From the NCBI RefSeq assembly GCF_900086655.1, contig NZ_LT575476.1, forward strand, positions 513,788 to 577,787: 64,000 bases of DNA. The letters run 5' to 3'. Source of the stretch: Paenibacillus tuaregi (GTDB taxonomy: Bacteria; Bacillota; Bacilli; Paenibacillales; Paenibacillaceae). Numbering within the stretch: the stretch's first letter is position 1; every line of letters starts with the position of its first letter. Position numbers and translations under genes: made by a program. The notes under the pieces are model-generated. The model worked only from the letters and a program-made list of their open reading frames with translations. It was not told the DNA's origin and searched no databases. Shown one piece after another: positions 24,730 to 33,470 of the stretch.

Positions 24730-25761
24730 TTACAGATCGTCAAATCCGTTGTCGTCACCAACTTTACCGTAGTTACGGGACTTGGCTTCGAAGAAGTCCG
24801 TCTTGGTTGCATTGAGAGCCTCATCGGAGAAAGGCTTGATCCAAGGCATGCAGTTCACATCCACACCTTGATAAGCTTTTTCCAGACCCATTAGGGTCAG
24901 GCGTTTATTGGCGATGTATTTGATGTAATCAGACAGCTCGTTCAGATCGATGCCTTTTACTTCTTTGAGGGTGTAATGCGCCCAGTTGGTCTCAAGCTCA
25001 ACCGCACGGTTGATAGTACGGTATGCGTAGTCGATGTTCTCCTTCGTATTCAGCTCTGGATAGTCCGCAAGCAGCTGCTTGAACACCTCGGCGAAGAAAT
25101 AGCAGTGCTGGTTCTCGTCCCGCTGGATGTAAGAGATCATCTGGCTTGTGCCCATCATCTTCTGGTCGCGTGCCAGGTTGTAGAAGAAGGCAAAGGTGCT
25201 GTAGAAGAAAATACCTTCCAGGATCAGGTCGGCTACCAGGGCTTCGAAGAATGTCTGCGGCGTAGCGTTGTCACGGAAGTTCTGGTAGATGTCCGAGATG
25301 AACTTGTTGCGCTCAAGAAGTACCGGATCATGCTTCCAATATTCAAAAATTTCCTTCTGCTCCTGCTCGGATACGATAGAGGACAGCACGTAGGAGTAAG
25401 ATTGGTTGTGCACAACCTCCTGTTGGCCGATAATCGCGGAGATCGCCTCCAGCGAGGAGTCAGTGAAATAGCGCTTCACGTCGCCCACAAACATGGTCTG
25501 CATGGAATCCAGCACAGCCAGCAGAGAGATGTTAATCTTGAACGTGCGCTGTTCTTCACTATCGAGGCGTGCGAACTGCTGCGCATCTTTGGACATCGGG
25601 ATCTCATCTGCAATCCAGTGGTTGAGAAGAAGAACCTTATACAGCTTATACATATGCGGCATCCGGATATCGTTCCAGTTCAGGATACCCGAGCATTCTC
25701 CGCCAATAATGCGCGTAGATTTGTTAGGTGCCTCTGTATTAAAAATTGTTTGTAATTGCAT
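24730..25761 (-). CDS. nrdB: Class I ribonucleotide reductase beta (radical-generating) subunit
   Basis: 343 residues. The metal-ligand set of R2 proteins is complete: Asp in LAVLDSMQ, Glu and His in EVVHNQSY, Glu in EGIFFYS, and Glu and His in ENQHCYFF. The Tyr of EVVHNQSY is placed to be the radical tyrosine. With the alpha subunit it makes deoxyribonucleotides under aerobic conditions. ATG 25761 has AAGGAG 9 bases upstream; an ATG at 25770 touches the ribosome-binding site. It is separated from the alpha-subunit gene by about 750 bp that includes a terminator, so it probably has its own promoter, which I could not identify. Confidence 0.95.
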   Translation of the reverse strand: MQLQTIFNTEAPNKSTRIIGGECSGILNWNDIRMPHMYKLYKVLLLNHWIADEIPMSKDAQQFARLDSEEQRTFKINISLLAVLDSMQTMFVGDVKRYFTDSSLEAISAIIGQQEVVHNQSYSYVLSSIVSEQEQKEIFEYWKHDPVLLERNKFISDIYQNFRDNATPQTFFEALVADLILEGIFFYSTFAFFYNLARDQKMMGTSQMISYIQRDENQHCYFFAEVFKQLLADYPELNTKENIDYAYRTINRAVELETNWAHYTLKEVKGIDLNELSDYIKYIANKRLTLMGLEKAYQGVDVNCMPWIKPFSDEALNATKTDFFEAKSRNYGKVGDDNGFDDL

Positions 25762-25860
25762 TACAATCATCTCCTTAAAATATTGCGTTCAGCCAGCGAG
25801 ATAGTGCTTTGGTGCGAGGAGGGGCTCCTTAGCAGCTTGCCACTTTGTGCGTGGTAGACG

Positions 25861-25970
25861 CTCCGAGAGCGCAACGATCCTCCGATCGCTGTTATCTCCA
25901 AGTTTCCTGATTGGAACCGCCGTTGCGGTAGAAACTCGGAGATAAAGGCGACCGCTGTCGCTTCTCCGGA
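25861..25970 (-). repeat. Divergent core-hairpin repeat upstream of nrdB
   Basis: On the minus strand it reads GCGGTCGCCTTTATCTCC... and ends in GGAGATAACAGCG, the same frame as the core of the ~200-bp elements but without terminal inverted repeats. Stem arms 25892-25906 and 25931-25945 pair over 15 positions with one wobble. Confidence 0.55.
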
Positions 25971-26019
25971 TTCGTTCCGCTCACTCCGCTCCCGCTACAG
26001 CCAAACCAACAAGATCATT

Positions 26020-26480
26020 TCAAGCTCTTGCCTCGCACAAGCCCAAGCGAATCCCGAAGGGAGAGCGTCTCGCAGCACGTCGTCTCAAGCTAAGCACAAA
26101 AGCAACTCCCAGGCCGCCCTGCACCAAGCCCAAGCGTATCCCGAAGGGAGAGCGCCTCGCAGCCACGTCGTAAAGTAAACCCGCCCGCATTCACACCAAC
26201 ATCCAGCCGCAGGAGCTCTTAAGTAGAGCGTGCCCCGCAGGGGCGACAAGCGGCTCCTAGCACGAATCTCACCCGGGTCATAAAAGCCCGGCTCCCAAGC
26301 GATTGAAACAGGTAACTAGACACATCCAATCCGAAAGCGGGTCCCGATAGGGACGGCAAGCGATCCAAGCACGAAGCCTCACACAACCGTCTCTCAAACT
26401 CTCACGTTCCCCACTCGGGTGTCCAGAGGGCGAAGCCCTTGGGGCCCTCCCTTAGGAAGGGAGGGTTTGGGTGGGTTGGA
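26020..26480. repeat. Cluster of short GC-rich hairpin repeats between nrdA and nrdB
   Basis: Two copies of CCCAAGCG.ATCCCGAAGGG (near 26045 and 26128) each continue into AGAGCG.CTCGCAGC.ACGTCG. Two further units share CAAGCG..CC.AGCACGAA and the hairpins GCCCC-GCA-GGGGC (about 26231) and GTCCC-GATA-GGGAC (about 26341). A longer hairpin with CCCTCCC/GGGAGGG lies at 26443-26464. The region 25762-26507 has no gene. Confidence 0.6.
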
Positions 26481-26500
26481 AAAAGCCTTCGAAGGCTCTT
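26477..26500 (-). terminator. Intrinsic terminator after nrdA
   Basis: On the minus strand AGCCTTCGAAGGCT is a perfect palindrome followed by TTTTCC, 8-10 bp past the nrdA stop codon. Confidence 0.7.
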
Positions 26501-26507
26501 TCGGATT

Positions 26508-28841
26508 TTACGATGCACACGACTCACATTCTTCAATGGTCAGCGCACGGCTGCGCACATAATACGTCGATTTGATGCCCGCTTTCCAGGCATGCAGGTG
26601 CAGACTGAGGAATTCAGTCGCTTTGATGTCAGGGCGCACATACAGGTTGAAGCTTTGCGCCTGGTCCACGTGACGCTGACGGGCCGAAGCCATCTTGATG
26701 GACCAGTTCTGGTCAATCAGGAATGCGGTTTTGTAATACCAGATTGTCTTCTCGGACAGGTCCGGAGCCGGGTTGGCAATTTTGTAAGTTGTCTTCTCTT
26801 CATAGGACAACAGTTCATACAGCGGATCGATACTTGCTGTAGATCCGGCAATGATTGAAGTGGAGCCATTTGGCGCGATAGCGAACATCCAGGCGTTACG
26901 CACACCATGCTCATGCACTTCAGCCTGAAGAGCGCGCCACTCTTCAGTAGTTACATATTTGCCTTCACGGGTTCCGTCGGTGTAATGACGGTAGGTGAAG
27001 TAGTGGCCTGTATCCCAGTCGGAGCCTTCGAATTTGGCGTAGCGGCCTTTTTCCTTGGCCAGCTCCATGCTGGAGCGGACAAGCAGGTAGTTGATTTTCT
27101 CATATAGAGCATCGTTGTAGGCTACGGCTTCGTCGGATTCCCAACGGATGCCTTCCAGAGCCAGCAGGTGATGCAGACCGAACGTCCCCAGACCGATGGC
27201 ACGGTATTGGCTGTTCGTGTATTGAGCCTGCAGCACTTCGATGTTGTTAATGTCGATGACGTTGTCCAGCATGCGGACCTGAATCGGTACGAGACGCTCC
27301 AGAACGCCGGCCGGAACCGCACGTGCCAGGTGAATGGAGTTCAGATTGCAGACTACGAAGTCACCCGGGATTTTGGAGATGACAATGCGGGTCTGGCCGT
27401 CTTTGGTTACAAGCTCTTCCTGTTCAACCACTGTAGCGGACTGATTCTGCATAATCTCTGTGCAGAGGTTGGAAGAATAGATCATGCCATGCGCACGGTT
27501 CGGATTGGCCCGGTTCACTGTGTCACGGTAGAACATGTACGGGGTACCGGTCTCCAGCTGGGATTTCATAATCCGTTTCATAATATCGATAGCCTGTACG
27601 GTAATACGCGGAAGCGTTGGATGAGCCACAGCTTCTTCATATTTCTCACGGAAGGAGCCTTCACCAAAGGACTCATCATAAAAGTCTTCAAGTCCCAATG
27701 GGCGTCCGTTCGCATCTTTCCAGCCCATGGTCTTCTTCACTTCATGCGGGCAGAACAAGCTCCACTCGTCACGGTTCTCTACTGCCTCCATGAACAGGTC
27801 GGGAAGGCAGACCCCGTGGAACACGTCATGCGCGCGCATCCGTTCGTCCCCGTTGTTCAGCTTCAGGTCAAGGAAGGCCAGGATGTCTTTATGGAACACA
27901 TCCAGGTATACGGCGATCGCACCTTTACGTGTGCCGAGCTGGTCAACACTGACCGCGGTATTGTTCAGCTGGCGGATCCAAGGGATAACGCCGGAGCTGG
28001 TGTTCTTGTGGCCGCGGATATCCGAACCGCGGGCCCGGACTTTGCCGAGGTATACGCCGATACCGCCGCCCATTTTGCTCAGACGGGCCACATCAGTGTT
28101 GGAGTCGAAGATGCCTTCCAGGGAATCATCGACCGTATCGATGAAGCAGCTGGAGAGCTGTCCGGCTACTTTTTTACCGGCATTGGACATGGTTGGCGTC
28201 GCTGCGGTCATGTAGATGTTGCTCATGGCCCAGTAAGCTTCTTTGACCAGTTCCATACGCGTCTCAGCCGGTTCCTTGTGCATCAGGAACATCGCGATGA
28301 TCATATAGCGTTCCTGCGGAAGCTCCATAACTCGTCCGTCAAAATCGTTAGCGAGATAGCGCTCAGCAAGGGTAAGCAGCCCGATATAGTCAAACAGCAG
28401 ATCGCGCGAAGGATCAATCGTTTCGCCGAGTTCTTCAATCTGCTCTTTGGTATAGACTTCGAGCAGCTCCTCTTTATAAATGCCAGCCTTGGTCAGCTCG
28501 CTTACGAGGTGATAGAATGATCCGTACGGTTCTTCCGGATATGCTTTGTAGCGGCGGTTGAACGCAGCTTTCTTATACAGTGTCGTAAGCAGGGAACGCG
28601 CAGCGGCGAACTTCCAGTCCGGTTCTTCCTTGGTTACAAGCTCCAGCGAGGACATGGTAAACGCGTTGCTGATCTCCTCAGCAGTGACTTCATCACGGCG
28701 CAGCTTGGAGGTCACTCCGCGCAGCAGGCGTTCTTTATCCAAAGAAGGGAGCCCTTCAAGAATGCGGTCCGCATAAATACCTAGACGGTTGCTGTCGAAA
28801 GCGAGTTGACGGTTGTTCGGTTTAGTGACGAAGGATGGCAT
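26508..28841 (-). CDS. nrdA: Class Ia ribonucleotide reductase alpha subunit with ATP cone
   Basis: 777 residues. An N-terminal ATP-cone (about 1-90) provides overall activity control. The catalytic barrel has an active-site Cys in QLSSCFIDTV, NLCTEIMQNQ (Asn, thiyl-radical Cys, Glu) and a C-terminal redox pair CESC three residues from the end for thioredoxin-type re-reduction. The ATP-cone and the absence of a nearby nrdI point to class Ia rather than the Ib NrdEF of B. subtilis, though the subunits could be named nrdE/nrdF. A weak TATAAT-like -10 (minus strand, 28981-28986) may drive it. No NrdR box was found in its upstream 208 bp. Confidence 0.96.
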   Translation of the reverse strand: MPSFVTKPNNRQLAFDSNRLGIYADRILEGLPSLDKERLLRGVTSKLRRDEVTAEEISNAFTMSSLELVTKEEPDWKFAAARSLLTTLYKKAAFNRRYKAYPEEPYGSFYHLVSELTKAGIYKEELLEVYTKEQIEELGETIDPSRDLLFDYIGLLTLAERYLANDFDGRVMELPQERYMIIAMFLMHKEPAETRMELVKEAYWAMSNIYMTAATPTMSNAGKKVAGQLSSCFIDTVDDSLEGIFDSNTDVARLSKMGGGIGVYLGKVRARGSDIRGHKNTSSGVIPWIRQLNNTAVSVDQLGTRKGAIAVYLDVFHKDILAFLDLKLNNGDERMRAHDVFHGVCLPDLFMEAVENRDEWSLFCPHEVKKTMGWKDANGRPLGLEDFYDESFGEGSFREKYEEAVAHPTLPRITVQAIDIMKRIMKSQLETGTPYMFYRDTVNRANPNRAHGMIYSSNLCTEIMQNQSATVVEQEELVTKDGQTRIVISKIPGDFVVCNLNSIHLARAVPAGVLERLVPIQVRMLDNVIDINNIEVLQAQYTNSQYRAIGLGTFGLHHLLALEGIRWESDEAVAYNDALYEKINYLLVRSSMELAKEKGRYAKFEGSDWDTGHYFTYRHYTDGTREGKYVTTEEWRALQAEVHEHGVRNAWMFAIAPNGSTSIIAGSTASIDPLYELLSYEEKTTYKIANPAPDLSEKTIWYYKTAFLIDQNWSIKMASARQRHVDQAQSFNLYVRPDIKATEFLSLHLHAWKAGIKSTYYVRSRALTIEECESCAS

Positions 28842-29049
28842 AGAAGTAAATCCCTACTTTCTTATTGAAATATAAATTTATAGAGTAAAATTGCAGATTA
28901 CATCGTTTGAAACTGGCTGCAATGGATCATCTGTTTTTGGCTGGTTAGGTTTGCCGCTCAAAAAAGGACCACAAGAAGCAATTATACTAGAAAGAGTCAT
29001 GGCGATAAAGAAAGAATTAAAGACTTTGCTGCCGTTATTTGTATTCATT

Positions 29050-29589
29050 TCAAGGTGAAAATGGCTCTAAGCCAGAGCTGAAGCGGCTTTTCCAGAGAAC
29101 AGCTTTTTCTTGGGCAAGACTCTTCGGAACATCAATCAGCCGCTGATTGGAGCTCCCACAGTAACGCAGGGAAGGATCGCGCATCTCTTCAATAAAACGC
29201 CCGTCGACAAGCACTTCGCAGCGCGACAGCAGTGCGTATTCGGCCGAACCGGGCTGGGCGGTTAACTCCTCAAACGTATAACCGCTGTAAATCCACACCG
29301 GGATGGGACCGGCTTTAAGGCGCAGCAGATCCAGAAAGCCGCTGACCTCCTCCGCAGAGAAGAAAGGATCTCCGCCAAGAATCGTGACTCCATTCAATAA
29401 CGGATTGTTCTTAATTTCATCGATGATCTCAAGCTGCCTGGCCTTCGTGAAGGGCTCGCCGTAATTGAAATTCCAGGTCTTCGGGCTGAAGCAGCCCGGG
29501 CAGTAATGCCGGCATCCGCTGATGAAGATGGCGGCCCGGAGGCCCTCGCCCTCATTAATAGACTCCGGGGAATATCCGCAAATATTCAT
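29050..29589 (-). CDS. nrdG: Anaerobic ribonucleotide reductase activase NrdG
   Basis: 179 residues. A radical-SAM protein with its iron-sulfur ligands in SGCRHYCPGCFS (Cys 26, 30 and 33; the CX3CX2C spacing typical of NrdG). ILGGDPFF provides the SAM-binding GGxP-like segment. It uses SAM and a 4Fe-4S cluster to install the glycyl radical in NrdD without oxygen. It overlaps the nrdD stop by an ATGA, so translation is coupled. Confidence 0.95.
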   Translation of the reverse strand: MNICGYSPESINEGEGLRAAIFISGCRHYCPGCFSPKTWNFNYGEPFTKARQLEIIDEIKNNPLLNGVTILGGDPFFSAEEVSGFLDLLRLKAGPIPVWIYSGYTFEELTAQPGSAEYALLSRCEVLVDGRFIEEMRDPSLRYCGSSNQRLIDVPKSLAQEKAVLWKSRFSSGLEPFSP

Positions 29590-31571
29590 GGGGTATGCTT
29601 AACCCGGTCTCTGACTTCGGCCTGCTTGGCCCCGTTGAACCGGGTCTGGAAATCCCCGGTCAGGTAGCCGGTGACCCGGCGGAGCCTGCGGATATGTACA
29701 TCATTCTCATGGCTTCCGCAGGAAGGGCAGGTGGCCCCGATAATGCCTTCATGCCCGCAGGCGGAGCAGCGGTCAATCGGATGATTGATGCTGAAGTAGC
29801 TTACCTGCTGATCGAGGGCATATTGGACGATGCGCAGGAATGCTTCCGGGTTGGCGCGGGCATTCCCGTTCAGTTCAATATAGGAAATGGCGCCAGCGTT
29901 GCACAGGTCGTGGAACGGGGCCTCAAGTTTAATTTTGGTGGCCGCGGTCACCGGATAGTACACAGGCACGTGGAACGAATTCGTGTAATATTCCCGGTCC
30001 GTTACACCGGGGATTGCCCCATAGAAAGCACGGTCACGCTTGGTGAATTTGCCGGACAGCCCTTCAGCCGGTGTGGCGAACAGGGTGATGTTCAGGTTCA
30101 GCCTGTCGCTGTGGCGGTCACAGTAGCTCCGCATGTATTGGATCAGCTGCAGCGCCTTTTGATAGACCTGCTCATCCTCGGCATGATGTTTGCCGTACAA
30201 GGCTTTCATACACTCTGCCAATCCGATGAATCCGATGGACAGGCTTCCGTGCTTGAGCAGATCTCCCACAGGAGCTTCCGGATCAAGCTGCTCGCCGCCT
30301 TCCCATACCCCTTCGCGCATCATGAAGTCGGACGCCTTGGCTTTCTGGGCGGACTGGATCTCAAACCGGTGAAGCAGCCCTTCCAGGGCGATATCCAGGC
30401 AGCGGTCCAGCTCCCGGTAAAATCCTGCTTCATCGGCTTTCTTGCGCCGCCCGAGCGCTGTGCCATGTTCAATCCCCATTTTCACCAGGTTCAAGGTGTT
30501 GAAGGACAGGTTGCCTTTGCCGGACAGGTGATTGCGGCCGAAACGGTCGGCCAGCACCCGGGTACGGCAGCCCATCGTTGCGAACTCGGTATCCGGGTTG
30601 GCCGGATCGTAGTAAGCCAGGTTGAGTGGGGCATCCAGATTGGCGAAATTCGGATACAGCCGATGTGCCGAGCATTCCGCCGCTTTCAGGAAGAGCGGGT
30701 AGTTCGGTTCTCCAGGCGCCTGGTTGATGCCTTTTTTACACTTGAAGATTTGGATAGGGAAGATCGGGGTCTCCCCGCTGCCAAGCCCTCTTAAAGTAGC
30801 CGCCAGGATGGAGCTGATGACAAGCTGTCCTTCAGGTGAGGTGCAGGTGCCGTAGTTAATGCTGGTAAAAGGGATTTGCCCTCCTGCCCGGCTCGACATC
30901 GTATTCAGATTATGGATAAGGCTCTCTGCGCCCTGCAGCGTCTCAAGCTCCGTCTCCTTGAGAGCATAACGGAAGGCCTTTGGATAACGTTCCTGGAGAT
31001 CCAGGCGGCTCATGTGGACTTCCCCAAGCTCTGCGCCTGTAATGTTTGGATCCTGCTCCTCGAAGTAATCCAGGCCTTTAAGAAAATACTTCGAGAAGGA
31101 CTTGGCCACATAAGGAGCCAGGTCATGGTCCAGCTTGTTCGCAGATACGCCGCCATACTGGGAGTTCTGCTGGGACTGGAAAATAATCGCCACCAGCGCC
31201 ATAGCGGTCATGATGGAATTCGGCGGACGGACACTTCCGTTGCCCGTATTGAAGCCCTGCCGAAGCAGTTTATCAAATGGGATGAATATGCAGTTCGTTG
31301 TGCCAATGGCGTATTGATCAAGATCATGAATATAGACCCAATTGTCTTCATAAGCCTGCACAAGCGGTGTTGGCATCACAAAATGCTTTGCATACCACTT
31401 GGCATATTCACTGCCGAATTTGCTCATTTTCCCTGAGAAGCTCTCTCCGTTCAAATTGGCATTCTCCCGCAGCATCTCCAGATCGAGGCTGCCCCGAATG
31501 TCATCTCCAAGCTGTATAACTTCACTTAGCATACTTTCTTGTCTGCCAAGAACCGGATTCAATAGTGCCAT
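29586..31571 (-). CDS. nrdD: Anaerobic (class III) ribonucleoside-triphosphate reductase NrdD
   Basis: 661 residues. The C-terminus carries the zinc site CSACGHEGIIGATCPSCG and the glycyl-radical segment RVTGYLT (Gly near residue 635), followed by RFNGAKQAEVRDRVKH. It reduces NTPs to dNTPs under anoxia. The N-terminus begins directly with the catalytic domain; no ATP-cone is seen, unlike E. coli NrdD, so activity may not be shut off by dATP in the usual way. About 300 bp upstream lie two NrdR boxes. It forms an operon with nrdG. Confidence 0.95.
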   Translation of the reverse strand: MALLNPVLGRQESMLSEVIQLGDDIRGSLDLEMLRENANLNGESFSGKMSKFGSEYAKWYAKHFVMPTPLVQAYEDNWVYIHDLDQYAIGTTNCIFIPFDKLLRQGFNTGNGSVRPPNSIMTAMALVAIIFQSQQNSQYGGVSANKLDHDLAPYVAKSFSKYFLKGLDYFEEQDPNITGAELGEVHMSRLDLQERYPKAFRYALKETELETLQGAESLIHNLNTMSSRAGGQIPFTSINYGTCTSPEGQLVISSILAATLRGLGSGETPIFPIQIFKCKKGINQAPGEPNYPLFLKAAECSAHRLYPNFANLDAPLNLAYYDPANPDTEFATMGCRTRVLADRFGRNHLSGKGNLSFNTLNLVKMGIEHGTALGRRKKADEAGFYRELDRCLDIALEGLLHRFEIQSAQKAKASDFMMREGVWEGGEQLDPEAPVGDLLKHGSLSIGFIGLAECMKALYGKHHAEDEQVYQKALQLIQYMRSYCDRHSDRLNLNITLFATPAEGLSGKFTKRDRAFYGAIPGVTDREYYTNSFHVPVYYPVTAATKIKLEAPFHDLCNAGAISYIELNGNARANPEAFLRIVQYALDQQVSYFSINHPIDRCSACGHEGIIGATCPSCGSHENDVHIRRLRRVTGYLTGDFQTRFNGAKQAEVRDRVKHTP

Positions 31572-32181
31572 TTACAACTTCTCCCCTCGATATACTTGTA
31601 TATACGGATGCGAAAGAAGCTCCCATTCCAGCAACACTGCTGATACTTATCGTGCAGGTAGGAAAGCAATCGGGCTTTCGAATTGTTGTATGTAGTGCAT
31701 CCGGACTCCCGTGTCTTCCCAAGAGAAGGAGGGCGTCGTGAAAACAGGCATATCCTGAAAGCCGAACACTTGCAGAAGAAGTCGGGGAATACGTGGTTTC
31801 GGGTAGAATCATGAGATCCTCCAGAACAATAAGCCCACAGAAGCGTCTGGCTTGCCAAAAGCCTGTTCACACTATATTTGGTTTCGGTTTATTTACATTA
31901 CCACAATATATAGTGTTTGAATAGGGTTTGAAAATCCAAAACGCCAAGAAAAAGGGGCTTGACTTTTCGAGAGATAACCGCCTTCCCGCACCCTGCTTGG
32001 GATGAGCCGATTCAAAGAAATTTCACAAAAATTTTTTGCGGGATTTTGAAGAAAATTGGTTGTATTTGGGGTGTAAATTTTCATGGTTTTCAGCTTGGTC
32101 TTTGGAAAAATGAAAGAGGGATGTTAAAATTAAATGAGAACAAATAGCGGGATAATCCAATTGAGAAGGGAGAAGTTGATT
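31572..32181. other. Gene-free region between nrdD and the thiamine-binding-type gene
   Basis: It contains the ~300-nt nrdD leader on the minus strand, the NrdR boxes at 31869-31916 and an AT-rich stretch before the plus-strand gene. No supported gene. Confidence 0.5.
31869..31916 (-). promoter_or_regulatory. Pair of NrdR boxes controlling nrdDG
   Basis: Box 1, ACACTATATTTGGTTT (31869-31884), matches the NrdR consensus ACACWATATATWGTGT moderately. Box 2, CCACAATATATAGTGT (31901-31916), matches at 15 of 16. Their starts are 32 bp apart, three helical turns, the spacing usual for NrdR. On the minus strand a TATATT -10 lies inside box 2, 17 bp after a weak TTTCAA. NrdR-ATP/dATP would repress when dNTPs are ample. 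Confidence 0.8.
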
Positions 32182-32481
32182 GTGGCTATTGCTGAGGTAA
32201 CTATTATTCCTATAGGCACAGGCTCCACCAGCCTGAGCACTTATGTGGCTCAGATGCAGCGGGTGCTGCAGAAGCAGGAAGGGGTAGAGTATCAGCTCAC
32301 ATCCATGAGCACGATTATCGAGGGACCGCTTGACCGTATCCTTGCGGCCATAACGGCGCTTCACGAAGCGACTTTTGAAGCTGGAGCCGGTCGGGTCTCC
32401 ACGTCCATCAAAATCGACGACCGTCGCGATAAGCCTTCCTCTTCAGAGCAGAAGCTGCGGTCGGTGAGAGAGAAGCTGTGA
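32182..32481 (+). CDS. Thiamine-binding-type protein (MTH1187/YqgV family)
   Basis: About 99 residues. EVTIIPIGTGSTSLSTYVA at the start and the YQLTSMSTIIEG segment match the small MTH1187/YkoF-like fold, thought to bind thiamine or its pyrimidine part. The function in the cell is not established. GTG 32182 is 9 bases after AAGGGAG; a TTG at 32176 is closer than usual. It stands alone before tRNA-Thr. Confidence 0.8.
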   Translation: MAIAEVTIIPIGTGSTSLSTYVAQMQRVLQKQEGVEYQLTSMSTIIEGPLDRILAAITALHEATFEAGAGRVSTSIKIDDRRDKPSSSEQKLRSVREKL

Positions 32482-32522
32482 AAGCCTCTCTCTTTGGTTC
32501 ATTTTAATGCCTTAATTCAAGG

Positions 32523-32550
32523 TTGAAAAACAGACGATATGTTATATAAT
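32523..32550 (+). promoter_or_regulatory. Promoter of tRNA-Thr
   Basis: TTGAAA (32523-32528), a 16-bp spacer and TATAAT (32545-32550), 12 bp before the tRNA. Confidence 0.65.
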
Positions 32551-32561
32551 TATATATATAA

Positions 32562-32633
32562 GCTGGTGTAGCTCAGGGGTAGAGCAACGCACTCGTAATG
32601 CGTAGGCCGGGGGTTCAATTCCCTTCACCAGCA
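32562..32633 (+). tRNA. tRNA-Thr (anticodon CGT)
   Basis: 72 nt with a full cloverleaf. Acceptor GCTGGTG/CACCAGC, D-stem GCTC/GAGC, anticodon stem ACGCA/TGCGT with loop CT-CGT-AA (anticodon 32594-32596, reading ACG), T-stem GGGGG/CCCTT around TTCAATT, and discriminator A at 32633. The 3' CCA is not encoded. Confidence 0.96.
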
Positions 32634-32648
32634 TGCTTTCAAATCCAG

Positions 32649-32682
32649 AAAGTCATCTCCAAATTGAAGGTGGCTTTTTTTG
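32649..32682 (+). terminator. Terminator after tRNA-Thr
   Basis: AAGTCATCT pairs with AGGTGGCTT (two G-U pairs), followed by TTTTTTTG. Confidence 0.65.
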
Positions 32683-32727
32683 TATTTCAAAGCCAAGAAC
32701 ATCAGTCAGATTAAGCGGATTTATTCG

Positions 32728-32781
32728 TTGACAAAAACCGACTAAACCTATAAGATATGAAAATAACTGACTGACCAGTCA
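32728..32781 (+). promoter_or_regulatory. Promoter and TetR-type operator of the peptide-importer operon
   Basis: TTGACA (32728-32733), a 17-bp spacer and TAAGAT (32751-32756). The palindrome TGACTG-AC-CAGTCA (32768-32781) overlaps the expected transcription start and is a good candidate autoregulatory site for the next gene. Confidence 0.65.
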
Positions 32782-32792
32782 ATCTGGAGGGA

Positions 32793-33434
32793 GTGATTTC
32801 CATCGCAAACGCAAATCAGTCTAGTCTCCGGGATACGAGAAAATCTCAATTGATGGATATTGCCGTTGAGAGATTTGCCAGATATGGATATCAGAACACG
32901 AAAATTTCAGACATCGTTAATGATGCCGGAGTTGCGCAGGGCACATTCTATTGGTATTTCAAGAGCAAGGAAGCGATAGCCCTTGAGATCATTGAGGCTG
33001 GCCGGGAAGATTTGCTTGCAGTGATCAAGAGAGGTTACCGGACTGGGGGCGGCTCTGTCCAAGAGATGGTTCAGGGTTCGCAGCGCCTGCTGGCGGACAT
33101 TTTTAGATTTGCACAGGAACACCGGTATTTCATGCAGCTGCTGCTCATGGATAACGGGGAAGAGGAAGCCATTCGAAATGCGTTCCGGGAAACACGCATC
33201 GAAATGGAGGATTCGTTCAGGCGAAATATTGAACGGGCGGTCGAGCTGGGCATGCTGCCGAAATCGTCAGACATACATATACGGGCAGCGCTCCTGATGA
33301 GTTTAATTGAGGGAATTGTTGCAAGGTGGCTGTTCGGACCTACCCCTTCGGATTCCAACCTGCCTGAGCTTGCGGTGGATGAATTGGCAGCGCAGGCCGT
33401 TCATTTTGAGTTTTTTGGATTGCTTGGGATATGA
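32793..33434 (+). CDS. TetR-family regulator heading the peptide-type ABC operon
   Basis: 213 residues. The helix-turn-helix region reads AVERFARYGYQNTKISDIV then AGVAQGTFYWYFKSKEAI, typical of TetR. The C-terminal half is the ligand domain. It lies directly after a palindrome overlapping its promoter and 36 bp before the permease gene, so it probably controls its own operon. The start is uncertain: GTG 32793 lies almost against GGAGGG (32787-32792), while better-spaced ATT/ATC codons would be non-standard. Confidence 0.92.
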   Translation: MISIANANQSSLRDTRKSQLMDIAVERFARYGYQNTKISDIVNDAGVAQGTFYWYFKSKEAIALEIIEAGREDLLAVIKRGYRTGGGSVQEMVQGSQRLLADIFRFAQEHRYFMQLLLMDNGEEEAIRNAFRETRIEMEDSFRRNIERAVELGMLPKSSDIHIRAALLMSLIEGIVARWLFGPTPSDSNLPELAVDELAAQAVHFEFFGLLGI

Positions 33435-33470
33435 CAGGTTGAAGACAGCTGAGAAGGAGGATCATGTGAG

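Noticed and set aside
25762..26507. CRISPR array, group I/II intron or intein remnant between nrdA and nrdB
   Set aside because: The repeats are irregular in spacing and form individual hairpins; no spacers, intron core or coding remnant is visible, and both flanking genes are full length.
27168..28520. A 450-codon open frame on the plus strand
   Set aside because: It lies wholly antisense to nrdA, whose motifs are unmistakable; its translation shows no recognisable domain.
29595..30794. A 399-codon open frame on the plus strand
   Set aside because: It is antisense to nrdD and reflects the codon bias of that gene.
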